Origin: Arachis hypogaea
Taxonomy: Eukaryota > Streptophyta > Magnoliopsida > Fabales > Fabaceae
Assembly (NCBI RefSeq): GCF_003086295.3
Contig: NC_092053.1
Span: 116,394,445 to 116,458,444, forward strand
Direction of reading: 5' to 3'
Length of the DNA stretch: 64,000 bases
Position 1 is the stretch's first letter. Each line of letters opens with the position of its first letter. Below, piece by piece: positions 12,773-25,494 of this stretch. The position numbers and the translations under genes were made by a program. Below the pieces are notes generated by a model. That model saw only the letters and a list, made by a program, of their open reading frames with translations. It was not told where the DNA came from and did no database searches.

Positions 12773-12925
12773 ATGCTACATGTACACCAAAATCAGCCAC
12801 CAAAGTCAGCTACCAGTATAAAATACATATTAAAATATAAATACACATTAAAAATAAATTAAACCACATATGCATTTATACACAAATACTAATTTTAGTA
12901 GCTGATTTTGGTGTACAAATAGCAT
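12773..12925. mobile_element. Small MITE of a common legume family, near the 3' end of the RETICULATA-RELATED gene
   Basis: The terminal inverted repeats are ATGCTACATGTACACC on the left and the reverse complement of GGTGTACAAATAGCAT on the right. They flank about 120 bp including TCAGCCACCAAAGTCAGC and GTAGCTGATTTTGG. I recognise the ends from legume MITEs. It lies about 120 bp beyond the stop codon and may be part of the 3' UTR. Confidence 0.7.
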
Positions 12926-13041
12926 TTTTAAATTACAATTTACCTTCAAACTTTTATGCCATGGCACTTTAGTTTCTCGTTTACCAAGATAAAGATCAAA
13001 GTGAATATTACTTTGCAATATCTTGTAATGCATAACAACGC

Positions 13042-16000
13042 CTAGTCTTTTATCTTCTGGACTCCAGCCCATCGAGCAAAATCCACCCACCTACTTACAC
13101 GTGTGTAAAAAGGCAATGAGAAGGGAAGGGAATGCATTTATGGCAGCATAATAACAATAACAATAGTAAATCAATTGACGTAAATGAATAATCTTACAGA
13201 AGAGAACCCCAGTAAGTGTTGGCAGTTCTAACAGCAAAGTAAGCTGCACTTAGCATAAGCTTGTTTTGCCTTAGCAGCGGTTCTAGAATCCGTTGCTCAA
13301 TAATTCCTGCAAGTATTTGGTACCTGATCACAAACACAAACACAAATCCTTATTAGACCTTAATTTTATATATCATATAGTTAATATTCAGAGAATACAT
13401 CACTGTTTACTTCATTTTCGCAAGAGAAGACTTTTCAACCATCCATATTTCCTTTTTTACTTTAATATGATGTTAAAACAATATATGCATACATTAGTAA
13501 CGTTCTTTAAATCTCAATATATAAGGAATAGATCACTATGCATAAGCTCTTTAAATCATCTTTTGTAATGTAGTCTGATATATATCTATCATAAAGGTAA
13601 AAAAAAGAAGCCGGTTGTACAAGCATTCTACGTTAACAGAGTTTGGAGAAGGGCCGCACCCAAAGGATGTAATATACGCAGTCTAATACGATAGTTACAT
13701 CAGTGATTATTTCCATGGCTTAAACCCAAGATCTTGAGGTCACATGGAGACATCTCAACCGTTGCTCTAGGACTTTCCCTCATCAAAGGTAATGGCAGGA
13801 AATCTTTTACCCAGTAATTGATTAGATCATAGTCACACTGATATAATAGGAGAATGGATCCTCTCAATTGTTAAAAAAAATTGAGGGAGTAAAATGTGAT
13901 ATCTAACCCTTCATTATTCTTTCTCTCATATTTTTTTTTAATCTCATTTATAAAATTAATAGAGAAATATCACACTTTACTCCCTCAATTGTTAAAAAAA
14001 TTTAAGAGGATCCATTCTCATAATCGCTCTTTTAAAATGCTGCATAGTTACTATAGTTACTTGTTTTTATTTTTTGAGTGGTTAGTTGTTTCTAGACAGC
14101 TAATATTTCTACAGTAACTCCGTTATATTGATATAACTGAAGATACTACTATAAAAAGGATTCACTATAACAAGTGAGAAATCCCAATGTCAGCACTCAG
14201 CATTAGAAATAGGTTCATTTTATCATATAGTCTGTTTAACTTCTTGTTCCAGTGTTTTGTTGATAAATCCCTTGCTTTCCCCATAATTAAGATATATCTA
14301 CTATATATAGAGATTCACCAAGGTATATGAGGTTAGATGGAAAGGGTTGTCCTTTTCATTACAGGTTTAACCTGAATCACTGACAAAGTCACAAGACTAA
14401 ATAATCCTCGTTCAACAAGAGAGAGCAGGAATTATGTCATTTCCTGGAACTGCTTTCCTAGAGAAGGGAGTTCCAAAAGAGAGAATTAGACATTTTGTAG
14501 GGACAGCTGGCAGCATGTGATTGGGAGGTAGAAATTCAGGAAATGCATATGCAGGTTGGTTGAGGTGAGTTGGGTATCGACTGTGATTTCAGGAGACGAA
14601 TCAGAAGTGCATTCTGATTTGTTTCTATATGTTCTCTCAGATTTCTGTTTTGGCTTGCATAAACTATTATGTTATTCTGCTACTTAAATCAGAAAACAGC
14701 CAGTTATAAATTATGATATAGAAATCATAAAATGCCATCAATGGTGTTTTGTGTAAGGCAGCATATTCTATTTGTGTAGCACTGCTGATATGGGATTTCA
14801 GACGGCGTGACAAGAAACTTGTATGAAACGTTTTCTCATTATATTCGGATATTTATTTAATTCATACACGACAATAATGCATTCATCCATTCACTATTTC
14901 ATGTAGTTTCTTGATTATGATATCCAAATCCATCAAAGACATATTGAAAGCAAAAACGAAATTAACAGAAAACAGGGCTAAAGGACATTTATAATACATG
15001 GTTCGGCTAGAATGAATACCTGATGTTGCTAACCACCACCATGTAAACTCCGTATGCGACACTGGTTGATATTACAGGTAAGTTCTCAATCTCAGCAGGC
15101 AATTTTTTTTTAACAACCTTCTGTGCATTGATCAATGCATTTGTAATGCTTATACCAATCTGAAAAGGCACATCCACCAGTTATATCACCAGGGTATAGC
15201 TACTATTATTCCATTTCATTAATTAACTAACTTCTGGTAATTGGCATGTTCAATAGAAGATAAAACACATTTCTATAGGATATCTGTTTGGCTCGGTCCC
15301 TCTTACAAATAACATGGACCAAGGAAGAGGCAACCTCAAAGGCAATGTGTTCAGAATAAATTTTGATATCTCATGTACGTTCTCCATTAAATATGATACA
15401 TATCTGAAATATTTCCTATATATTCTTTTCGGTTCTTCTTTTTCCATGTTGCCTAGGTGGTCTATATACTATATCATGTGATTCAAGCACTCCATAAATT
15501 CTTTTGTTAATGAATGGAAGTGAAGTAGGAAGCAAGTCAATTTGGAAATAAAATGGCTTTGCCTGATTAGCAAGCAAGGCAATGAAAATGGTGCAGGAAA
15601 TACAAAATCAAGGTCACGGGTTCAAGCCTTTGAATCAGCCACTCATGCAAATTATTAGGTTAGGCTGCCTATATTACACCCTTTGGGTGCATCCCTTCCC
15701 CGAATCTTGCGTTAATGCAGAATGCTTATGCACCTACTGCCCTTTTATTATCTTTTTTCTTAGTTCGGTATTTTGAAGAGTGATCTAATTGAATTAGAGC
15801 AATTTCTGCTGATGTACCCCAAAAACAGAACAAGCTAAAATGGAACTTTTGTGAAGAATGTAAGGTGCTAATTTACCAGTGATGCACCAGTCCCGACAAC
15901 AAATAGTTTTGCCCCATTCCGCTGCATAAGAGATGGAAATGATCATCACTTTCAAAAAAATAACTATTTTGCTAGCTTTAAATGATCCAACACATACCAC

Positions 16001-19000
16001 TATAGCGCCTATTCGTTGTATAAGTGTATATGATGTTCCAGCCAAAGCCACCTGTTGAGAAACTGAAATATAATCAACATTTAATTGTACCACAACTACT
16101 ATAGTTATCATGGTTGTATCACAGCTAAAACAAAAACATGCAAAAAAAAAAAAGTACAATGAAAAGCATTTTCAGGATGCTTACCTGAAAAGCATTCTCA
16201 GGACAGCCATAGAAGAATTTAGCAATAGGTCCAGCACTAACTGCTGGAGGGCGTTTGAGAGGAACTGCAGGAGCAGGAAACCATACAAGCACGAAACCTG
16301 TTACAATGCCTGTTACCTAAGATTAATTTAAAAAGTGAATTAGACAATGTTGAATTCTCACTAAGCTGAGCTAACTAATTCTTCAGACTGCAAGAAATTT
16401 AGCATTAATTCATCAAAATTTTATATGACCAGTACAAAAGGGAACATGTGAATGCAAGCAACTTCTAGCAATGAAGGGGATAAACAATATACATTGATTT
16501 TGAATGTAGCAGGCTTCCATATATATTCTCAACGAAACTGGAACTTCAAACAAGTTATTCTTTTCAATAATATATCGGTCCATATATGTTTAAGCATGTA
16601 TAAATTTAAGTTCAATACTGATTTCATTTTAGAGGCAAGAAGGAGAAGAAGCGATCAGATGGCATGTTAAACTGTTGTTGAGGTATATGACTCATTTCAA
16701 TGGTTAAACTACCAGGCATTAAGTACTTGAACTAAGATATCATATCATACAACTTATAATTTACCAAACTTCTATATCTAACCCTGTTCTTTGTCTTAGA
16801 CTTCACCAGTTAGCCCAAATTCACCTGGATAGTGTAAGACTATGTAGCACAGCATCATTTGCAGCACCAGAACAGATGTTAATGTATTGTAAAATATAAA
16901 CACAAGTTTGTGCGAATTACATAGTCTTTGTCCTTCTGAATTATTGTCAAAAGTCAGATTAAAGATGGAATATATATATATATATATATATATATAGACC
17001 ATAGCATTTCAAACCCAAAGTTAGGTGAGTGGCTGTAAATTTCTAAAATTCCTTTGTTAGGTAAATAGGTAATAACCATGAGTGAAAAGATAAAGCTAAA
17101 GAAAGAAGACTATATTTTTCACAAGCATACCACATTGGCAACAACAAAATCCAGCTCCTTAGTAAATTTTTCTTTACGCCGCTCCAGTTCTGCAGCAGCC
17201 TGAAAACGCACACAAGATATCAGAGATAGATGCATCTGATTCAGAAAAACCCCAAATGGAAAGACATGAACGATAAAATTTTATGAAAAAAATAATATGA
17301 ACAAGATATAAGCACTCCCAATTAGCTTTCAAATACATTAATTCTATTGAAATTATGCAATAATCAACATGGTGACAACTGACAGTTAGTCTTTACTAAA
17401 TCAACACAAGAACAAATTAGTCCCTAATAAAAGATTAATATACAAGCAAATTAATCCGTAAGAAATATTTTGTTAACACTAGTTAAGCAGCTTATTAACA
17501 ACACCACGTTCATTATTCGAGCACCACTGACTAGTAAAAAATATCTTTTTGAGGTTAATTTGCCAACTATCTAACTTTTAAGGGATCAAATTGGTGGTTC
17601 CTCAAGAGGGGAAATACTAATAGCGAAGGTGTTATGGAAAAAAAAAAAAAGTTCAGAGTTTGTTTGAAATGTTAGGAATTAGAATTTACTTAAGAATTGA
17701 ATTTTTTTTGTATTTTAAAACAACTAAAAATAAATTTTTTAAATTTTTTTATTTATAAATCAAATCAAAAGGCTTACACTTTTTTAAAATTTAAATTTTA
17801 TTTTATTAAAATATTATAATCATGTCAAATAATAAAATTTAATTTTAAATAAAAATAAATTCTTTTTTTAATAAAATAAAATTCTTTTATGATGTTAAAT
17901 AATTTTTAAACAAGCTCTAAACTAAATGAAGGAAGAGGACTAATGCCAAGCAAAGTACTAGAGGGATACTATAAATTTTTAATTCTATCACATATTGACA
18001 TATTCCTAAAATTATTTATCCCTGAGCTCCGTTGCTGTTGAAGAAAATTACAGTGAACCACCATTCTCTATCCCACAAAAGTGACCATTTCTCTAAAAAA
18101 AAAAAAAAATACGAATGTGGCCCCAAACACCAATAATACTTGACAAAATATCCCGAAAATGCTTTTACTTACACTTTAAGTTTGAGGTGAATAATATTAA
18201 GTGTTTTAAAATTTTTTACTAATACTTACTGAGTTCTAAACACTAAAAAGAACTAAATTTTAAATACTAAATTTAAATTCTAATAGCATAAAACTAACAT
18301 ATTAGTTTAAAATGTTAACTAATATTAATCAAATATTGATTCCCTAATATTTTTCTTTCAATTATTTCGTCAAAAATTAAATTGTTAGCATTACACTCTT
18401 TTGGTGGATAGATTGGCATTTTACAAAAGAAAATTAAAAAAATATATATTCTATGCATATTAAAAAGTAATTATTAAATTAATTATTATATAATTGTATA
18501 TTTATATATGTATATAGTTTTAAATTAAATAATCGAATTTTATAATAAAATAATCAAATTTAAAATAAAAAATTATTCAAAATATCAAATATATATTTCT
18601 ATAATTTATAATTGGTGGCTCATTTTGTTTTTGAGATTGTTTGGTGTGAACAGGCTTCGGTTCATAACGTTATCTTATTTTAGCAATCATCATCACATTC
18701 ATAAAATAAGAATGCAAAAGATAAAAAACCTTTGTAAAGATGACAACAACACACTCCATGACAAGCTTGGCTAAGAACAAATCATCCGCTAGCAACCTCT
18801 CCTTAAATCCTCCGAACTTCAGCAACCACCGCATCCCGGCCGACTTCTCAAACTCGAAGTACCTCTGCAGTATCAATCCCGGCACCCGCCCCGCCGCCAC
18901 AGCTGCTGCCAAATCCGCCGGCAGACTCTCCGGCGACCTTCCGGCCTCCGCCAGCACTAGCATGGCCTCTTCCCTGTTCATGTCCCGTTCTTCCTCATCT

Positions 19001-19287
19001 TCACCACTACCGCCGCTGCCGCCCCCTCCGCCGCCGTTCCCGGGGGGTCCGCCGCCATTTCCAGTTGAGAAAACGACGGTAGCTGGAGAATGGAGAAAAT
19101 TGGTGTGCGTGAGGATGGGTTCACATGAGCGATTGAGCTTGGACTTGAAGAGGATGAAGGTCCTATGGTAGGTTATGATGGTGAAGCTCTGTAGAGAAGA
19201 GTGGCCGCAATGGTAGAAGTTGGCTTGGGTGTGAGGGCGAAGAGAGAAAGTGCGCGCGGAGATATGGGAGAAGGAAGCCATGGCCAT
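13042..19287 (-). CDS. RER4-like: RETICULATA-RELATED chloroplast membrane protein (DUF3411), 390 aa, 8 exons
   Basis: Exons in transcript order are 19287-18730, 17199-17131, 16316-16185, 16051-15998, 15921-15877, 15159-15020, 13323-13198 and 13090-13042. They total 1173 bp, every intron is GT-AG, and there is no internal stop. Residues 1-70 are rich in Ser, Arg, Thr and His with few acids, like a chloroplast transit peptide. Residues 76-95 are almost all Gly, followed by an acidic patch (EDEEERD). From about 135 the DUF3411 core runs through VPGLILQRYFEFEKS, LLKFGGFKERLLADDLFLAK, a membrane-like VTGIVTGFVLVWFPAPAVPL (210-229), VALAGTSYTLIQRIGAIV (254-271), ISTSVAYGVYM and the terminal WVDFARWAGVQKIKD. 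Length and layout match Arabidopsis RER4. Family members sit in the chloroplast envelope and affect mesophyll and leaf development. The biochemical role is not settled. Introns hold two SINEs and a MITE without harming the frame. Confidence 0.93.
13641..13785 (-). mobile_element. Au-type SINE in intron 6 of the RETICULATA-RELATED gene
   Basis: The plus-strand reading GGAGAAGGGCCGCACCCAAA followed by AACCCAAGATCTTGAGGTCA is the reverse complement of a plant Au SINE, so the element lies on the minus strand. The internal box-B-like tRNA promoter is degenerate. It is in the same orientation as the host gene. Confidence 0.7.
13850..14019. mobile_element. 170-bp MITE with GAGAATGGATCCTCT ends, in intron 6
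   Basis: The left end GAGAATGGATCCTCTCAATT and the right end TTTAAGAGGATCCATTCTC are inverted copies. The inner arms (TTGAGGGAGTAAAATGTGAT and ATCACACTTTACTCCCTCAA) extend the hairpin to about 55 bp per side. The flanking ATAAT on each side may be a remnant of the target duplication. Confidence 0.75.
15575..15755 (+). mobile_element. Au-type SINE in intron 5, antisense to the RETICULATA-RELATED gene
   Basis: AGGTCACGGGTTCAAGCCTT carries a box-B-like motif. TAGGCTGCCTATATTACACC and TTTGGGTGCATCCCTTCCCC are the diagnostic body of plant Au SINEs. The 3' end is T-rich. The exact 5' end is not clear. Confidence 0.75.
16971..16995. repeat. (TA)n microsatellite in intron 2
   Basis: This is a short pure TA run inside the intron between exons 2 and 3 of the RETICULATA-RELATED gene. 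Confidence 0.9.
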
Positions 19288-19445
19288 TTTAGAGAGAGGA
19301 GTTGATGGCAGTCAAAAATGGAGGGATTATGGAGGGAGAGACACAATTTGATAAGCTACTTGTTCATTTGGTCTATTGTCGCGCGACCCATTCGGACAAC
19401 ACGAACTAAATTATTGGTAACAAATAACAATGGATAAAATTATGA
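19288..19445 (-). promoter_or_regulatory. Likely 5' UTR and proximal promoter of the RETICULATA-RELATED gene
   Basis: Directly upstream of the start codon, read on the minus strand, is a CT-rich leader (CTCCTCTCTCTAAA and GTGTCTCTCCCTCC), as is common in plant 5' UTRs. No clear TATA box was found. The upstream limit is set by the MITE that begins at 19446. Confidence 0.4.
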
Positions 19446-19790
19446 GAGAAAAGGGGAAATAAGTTTTTAACTTTTTTATTCATAAATATTTAAGTTTTGT
19501 AAATTTAAAAATATATTTAAATTTTTAATTTTTTTAAAATTTAGATCTATCGATTTTTTATATTTATTTGAGTCTGTTAGATCTAATGGAAAAATTAAAC
19601 ATAACTGCCATTATACTGATTTGGTTGATACGAATGTATATGTGGGAAAATTTTTAAAATTGGACAAATTAGACATAAAGATCGATGTATCCAAATTTTG
19701 AAGAAGTAAAAATCTTAAATGTATTTTTAAATTTTAAAAGATATAAATGTTTGCTTACCAAAAAATTAAGGATCAATTTTTCATTTTTTC
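19446..19790. mobile_element. Palindromic MULE-like MITE, 345 bp
   Basis: The left half folds onto the right half over most of its length. For example, AAATTTAGATCTATCGATTT pairs with the reverse complement of AAAGATCGATGTATCCAAAT. Flanks AAATTATGA (19437-19445) and AAATTATTA (19791-19799) match at 8 of 9 positions. The element sits about 160 bp upstream of the RETICULATA-RELATED start codon and could influence its promoter. Confidence 0.65.
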
Positions 19791-19799
19791 AAATTATTA

Positions 19800-20430
19800 T
19801 TCTATTGGTATTTTTGTCTCTAATAAAAGTAATAATATTATAAAATTATAATTTTTTTAAAAATAAACAGTATGTAATTATTTAATTTTTGTTATGAAAT
19901 AAAAAAAATTTAATAATATTAATATTTTAGTAATAATATTAAAGAGTTTATCAAATTAGAAAAAAGAAAAGAAAGATATATAATGTTTATATAATTTTGT
20001 AATAATAAATATTTTTGAAACTTGATTATTAGTATATTAAATTATAAATTTTAATAATGATAAAAAATTAACTCTTTTTACTTATATCTTAATCATTATC
20101 TTGTAAACACTAATTTATATAATATTTTTAAAAACTATAAATATTAACCACACAATAAAAATTAGATTCGAGGACTTAATTAAAATTCTATTGACAAAAA
20201 AAAAGTTCATCTAAAAACACAAAGTATATTTAAACTCAATGACAAATAAATTATTCAAAAAAATTAACAAGCACACCAGTATATTGAAATGTAATGATTA
20301 TGTATATCATAAATCTCAATGTTGTTAGATCCGTCTCTAAATATAAAATTCGGTGTCTTTTGTGTCTTTACGCGACTTGTATTCTACCCACCTGTAATAC
20401 TATGAGTTGTCAAAAATTACACATCCTTAC
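19800..20430. other. AT-rich intergenic DNA, no gene seen
   Basis: No open frame, repeat structure or RNA gene was recognised here. Confidence 0.4.
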
Positions 20431-20439
20431 GTAGTACCT

Positions 20440-21185
20440 TAAAGAACAATCAAACAAGTAAAAAAAAAATACAAAAATACTTCTCGACCAAAGGAAATTT
20501 CTACTCCTGATGATATGCCTAAGAAAAAAGTAAACTCCCGCATTTGATCCATCCAAAGTTCTGTTGCTTGTAATTTGTAGTTCGACATATTTGTTGGTGC
20601 AAAAAGAATATCACAATTAAATCTCAAACTAGATTACCACACCATTCTAGATTCTCCAAAAGTGACAATTATCTCATGTGAACTCCGCAATCAGACACGT
20701 CCAAAAAATAGAATACTGCAATAATTTGCATAACATATCCTTGGATGTACTGTATAAGCCGCTCATCCATCTGATGGTTCTCTTCCAAATCTTGACATAC
20801 TCCAATAATCTGTATAACATATCCTCACTTGTTCTGACCCTATCTGTTAGTGCGTCTTAGTATGACTCCCAACAACTGTTGACATATGTCTACCATGGTC
20901 CGTCCTTGATAAAAAAAAAACTCCCAACTAATCATGGAGCCACTAACAAGATTTTCATTTATCGAAAGTCCCAACTGATTAGCCACAACCTATAAGATAA
21001 TAGTAATCTCTCCACAAGGCATGTGAAACGTGTGTGACTCTAGTCGCCATCTTTCAACTGAAGCAGACACCAACGTTCAATCAGGATCCCACTCAACCAT
21101 ATATGCCACATGTTCAAAATCTGCTCATATGAGGTATGATCTGACAAGTTTGTTGGGTCATGTTAGTATATTCCATCGAGTCTGC
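20440..21185 (-). pseudogene. Decayed plant mobile domain (PMD/MAIN-like) transposon gene
   Basis: Read on the minus strand, pieces such as VERWRLESHTFHMPCGEITI (near 21060), VVANQLGLSI, DICQQLLGVIL and GYVMQII line up in order with the PMD found in MAIN proteins and transposon genes. The typical block is ERWRPETHTFHLPCGE, then DVALQLGL, then CQQLLG. Many stops and frame breaks rule out function. There is no transposase next to it; a LINE borders it on the right. Confidence 0.7.
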
Positions 21186-21479
21186 AGGACCTAACAATAA
21201 AAAATATTAATTTTATATGCATGATTTAGATTTTATACTAGTTATCCAAACTTTCTAATAGTATGGTCAACCATGTCTAATCTTTTTTTTTTTTCAAAGA
21301 CAGTCAATTACTTTTATTCACCAATAAAAGGAAAAGAAGACATTGTCCAAAGTGTAAGACATAATCGTAAAAGCAAAAGAACGGGGTTCTCTCAAAGACT
21401 TCACATGCAGGTGAGTAAATCAACGTTAAATTACAAAATTGAAGAGGGAAAGTAAAGGGAAAAAACTTATCTATTCTTA

Positions 21480-24400
21480 AGGGCACAGTGGACGGGCAAT
21501 AATTTCTTGGTGAGCTCTATTGACGCTAGCAGTGATCTCCTTCAGAGGGGTAGCACCAGCACCTTGCTCAAACACTCTTCGGTTCCGGTTTTTCCATATA
21601 TGTCACAGTAAAATTGCCGCAAGAAGAACCTTACTACTTCCATTTGGTTGCCGATCCAAGAGGCTCGTCGTTGAGCTCCACCAGTCAAAGAAGGTGGTTA
21701 AGCTAGAAAAAGGTACCCAACTTCCATTTCTGTCCTCCTCCACGTTAATTTTGCATTTTGACATAGGAATAGGCAATGAATTACTGTTTCGCTCTCTTCT
21801 TTACATAGTGGGCATGTTGGTGGCGTATTGGAGAACCTTTGATGGATGAGTTGCATGACTGAGATTTTTCCGTGGAGACATTTCCAAAGAAAAATTATAA
21901 TCTTCTAGGGTGTGAGCAATTTCCATAGTTGTGACCAAACTCCTCTTTGTTGCATATATGCTGCGCATAAATCAATTGATTCATGATAGAACAGGTAAGA
22001 AATTCAGTACCCAGATGCAATGTCATAGTATTTGGAGTTATTTAGTAGCCATTGAACCTTGTCTGGTCCTTCTCCTAGGGTTATTGTTAAAATTTGCTGT
22101 GTTAACTCATGGGCAAACACCTCTGAGACAAGCCATTGGTTCCATTGTTTATTTTCAGAGAAAAGGTCTTTGAATAACATCATTCGATTTGATGCTTGGC
22201 TGGAATTGTTGTTGCAGAAAACTCTATATGGGAAGGTTGAAGGAAGCCAAGGGTCTCTGAAGATCCGAATGGACTCGCCGTCCCCCACTTTTCAGACTGT
22301 GCCTTTTTCTGCCACACTTCGCCCCTGGAGAAGACTCTGCCACCCCCAGGAAGGTAATATTCCTTTAATTGCACTTAGCGAATCCCCATACCTATAATAT
22401 CTGCCCTTTAAAATTTTAGCTAGGAGAGAATTAGATTGGGTCATGAGTCTCCAGCATTGCTTGCCAAGCAAAGCTAGATTATGTGCTCGCAGGTTTTTCA
22501 CACCCAGTCCTCCCTCGTTTTTCGGCCTTATCATCTTATCCCAACTAATCCAGACCATGCATCTTTCCTCTCCGTGCTATCCCCACCAAAATTGGGTCAA
22601 AATATTATGAATATCCTTCCGTAAAGTATCTGGAAGCCTGAAACAAGATAAGGTATAGATAGGTACTGCTTCCTCTACTACCCGGATCAAAATCTGACGA
22701 CCTCCATTTGACAGTAAACTCTTTTTCCAACCTTGCACCTTCTTGAATACCTGGTCTTTAATGGAATTGAAAGTGGCTTTTTTTTTATCTATTGATTATT
22801 GAAGGAAGCCTCAAATACTTGTCTTGTGCTCCAATATTAGTAATGTTCATCCTTACTGCCAGAATTTTCCAAGTAGCGTCGGGAGTATTCTTACTAAAGA
22901 AAATTGCTGACTTAGATAGGTTAATCTTTTGTCCGCTAAAACTTTCGTATGACTCCAAAAGCTCTAGGATTCTATCACAAATTTTCTCATAGGCCTACAA
23001 AATAAAATAGAGTCGTCAGCAAATAACAAGTGATTAACTGTAGGGCACCTTCGTGTTACCTGAATACCGTGAACTAAACCGTTTTGCTCTGCCTTGTGTA
23101 GTAGGAAGGATAAACCTTTCGCACAAAAGAGAAAAAGATATGGTGATAGATGGTCTCTTTGTCAGATCTCTCTATTTGGTTTAAAAAAACGAAAAGGTTG
23201 GCCTTCCACAACAATAGAATAAGAAATTACAGTAACTAACTCGCAGATCCAGCTAATCCATCTCGTGCCAAATCCCAGTTTTTCCATTATGTACCAAAGA
23301 AACTTTCATTAGACCCTATCATATGCTTTACTCATATCAAGCTTAATAGTCATTTCATGCTCCAAACCCCGTTTCTTAGTTTTAAGATAGTGCATGCACT
23401 CATGGAAAATCAATATATTATCAGAGATCAACCGTCCCTTCAGAAAAATGCTCTGATTAGAACCTATTAACTTATTCATACAGCTGTGTAATCTATGCAC
23501 CAAAACTTTAGAGATAATTTTGTACATTGTCATGGATAAGCTAATAGGTCTAACCTAGGGGACATGTTGCTAGCATTAGGAACTTTCGGAATTAGGCAAT
23601 ATTTGTGTGATTAAAGCTTTTTAATATTCTCCCGCCTCCAAAGAAGCTTTTAATTGCTCGTGTTACATCCTCCTTTACAATATTTCAATAGAACTAAAAG
23701 AATTTTGTTGTCATTCCGTCATCTCCTAAGGTGCTTTGAGGATGAACACTGAAGGCAGCCCTCTTAGTTTCCCCGTCTGACACTGGTTTTTGTAGCCTAC
23801 GATCATGAAAGCTGTAACCTTAGGCTCAAAATCAGCAAGAAAAGGCTCTGGATCCGCCTGATTGATAGACAAAAAAATGCCTGTAAAGTATTCATCAGCC
23901 ACTCTTGCTATGTTAGCTTGAGATGATACTACTTCCCCATTTTCCCCCACTAGTCGCTAGATTTTATTCCCCATTCCTCCCTAGGCTTCCCTAACAATAT
24001 TCCTTATCTCCTCCATACCACACCATCTCTCTTGGAACTTAAATCTTTTTTTTTTATTTTTCCATCCAAGGATTAGTGTCCAACAGTAAAGGGGCATGAT
24101 CTGAACCGTTTTCGGCAAGCCTGAGGACGATTGGATGACAATAAGATTGCAATAGTTTTTCGTTTACTAGTACTCTATCCAAACGTTCCTGGATCAATTC
24201 ATTCCCTGCCCTCCTATTGCTCCAAGTGTATTGTCTTCTTATCATACCTAGATCCACCAAATCATTATCCCTAATAAAGAGATTGAAGGTTGTCATAGAT
24301 GATAAGGACGTGTCACCACCCCCAGTTTTTTCCTCTGGTGTAGTGATTGAATTCAAATCACCCAAGATAGCTACTCTTCCTTGATTCTACCCCACCATCA

Positions 24401-24575
24401 CTGAGATCTCTTGAAATTGGGATATCCTTACGTGTTCACTATAGCTGAGATGAACTCCAATTATACTCTATTCCTCATTGTTTGCCACATCCTTCACTAT
24501 AGCTTGTATATGGAAACTGGAGCTGCTGGTAACTTTAATATCACACCCTTCTTTCCACACCATGGCACGAAGAAT
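21480..24575 (-). mobile_element. L1-type LINE, ORF2 remnant
   Basis: On the minus strand the order is that of ORF2. An endonuclease comes first: RAMVWKEGCDIKVTSSSS, then GDLNSITTPEEKTGG and YTWSNRRAGNELIQERLDRV, ending SDHAPLLLD. Reverse transcriptase follows: YKIISKVLVHRLHSCMNKLI, SNQSIFLKGRLISDNIL, IKLDMSKAYDRV. Next come the downstream segment MVWISWDKMIRPKNEGGLGV and a zinc-finger-like segment near 21780 with CPLCKEESETVIHCLF. Frames change several times and stops occur, so it is inactive. The 5' end, including any ORF1, is missing, as expected of 5'-truncated LINE copies. Confidence 0.85.
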
Positions 24576-25494
24576 ATAAAGCCAAAAATAAAGCCAAATG
24601 TTTGTTATTGCACGAAGATGCTTCGTCGGAAGGTATTAACGAGTTTCAAAGCCCACCACATGTTAGAACAAGAGAACATTTCAAAAATAGATAGGGATCG
24701 AATATTGAAAAATAGATTGCAAATGCTTCAAAAAAAAATAAAAAGAAAGCTCTAAGTGAGATAAAATTCATGTGCTTTAATTAGATAAAATACTCTTTGT
24801 GGATGTTAATAGTTATGCTAATATATGATTTACTTTTTGCAGTTGAACCTTTTAGATGGTGGATCAATCCAGCTTTATCATAGATAATTATGAATTATTA
24901 GTTTGGTGTTTAGTTGATTTAAATTCGGTGTTTGCTTGTAAGCATTTCGGTTCAATTCATTCATCTATTCAAATTACCAGGATTTCAATACAGTAAAGAC
25001 AGGTCCATAGAATTATTTCAAAAGCTTTGTAATTAATACTTACAAAGATTCAAAGAATGTGTTTGTTTTAAATATACAGTACACAGACAATTCAATACTT
25101 AACCAGTATAAAAAGTCTTAACAATTTACAACATTCATCCTATTCACTTTCTATATCTGCTAACGAAAATTTACAAAAAAAATTGTAAGCATTCTCGGTG
25201 TTTAATTGAATAATTTTTGGTGTTCCATTTTAAGCATTTTCGGTGTAATTCTAATAATGTTTTCTACAATTGTTTGAACCAGGAATGATTCAAATTAACA
25301 GGATTTCAAAATAGTACAAACAGTTCCATAGAAGTTTAATATGGCAAAGAAATTTACCAAAAGCCTGGATTGAATATTTACAAGGATTCAAAGTATGTAT
25401 TTATTTTAACTATATAGTACACAGACAATTCAGTACTCAACCATTGTAGAAATATTCAAACTATCTATTATCAATATCTTGATAAAAATTTACA
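24576..25494. repeat. Two diverged direct copies (24930-25186 and 25240-25503) and a short coding-like piece
   Basis: AAATTACCAGGATTTCAATA at 24971 recurs as AAATTAACAGGATTTCAAAA at 25292, a 321-bp step. Shared text continues through ACACAGACAATTCA. TTCGGTGTTT-type words are scattered through both copies. At 24620-24755 (plus) there is a Lys-rich open frame ending RLQMLQKKIKRKL, not identified. The copies border the 3' end of the Ulp1-type gene and may be its downstream region. Confidence 0.45.

Noticed and set aside
13850..14019. Possible microRNA hairpin
   Set aside because: The fold is explained by MITE terminal inverted repeats; nothing indicates a processed small RNA.
18740..19171. Long open frame on plus, opposite exon 1 of the RETICULATA-RELATED gene
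   Set aside because: It is Pro/Ser-rich because it is the complement of the Gly- and Ala-rich exon; the minus strand has a conserved protein and proper splice sites.
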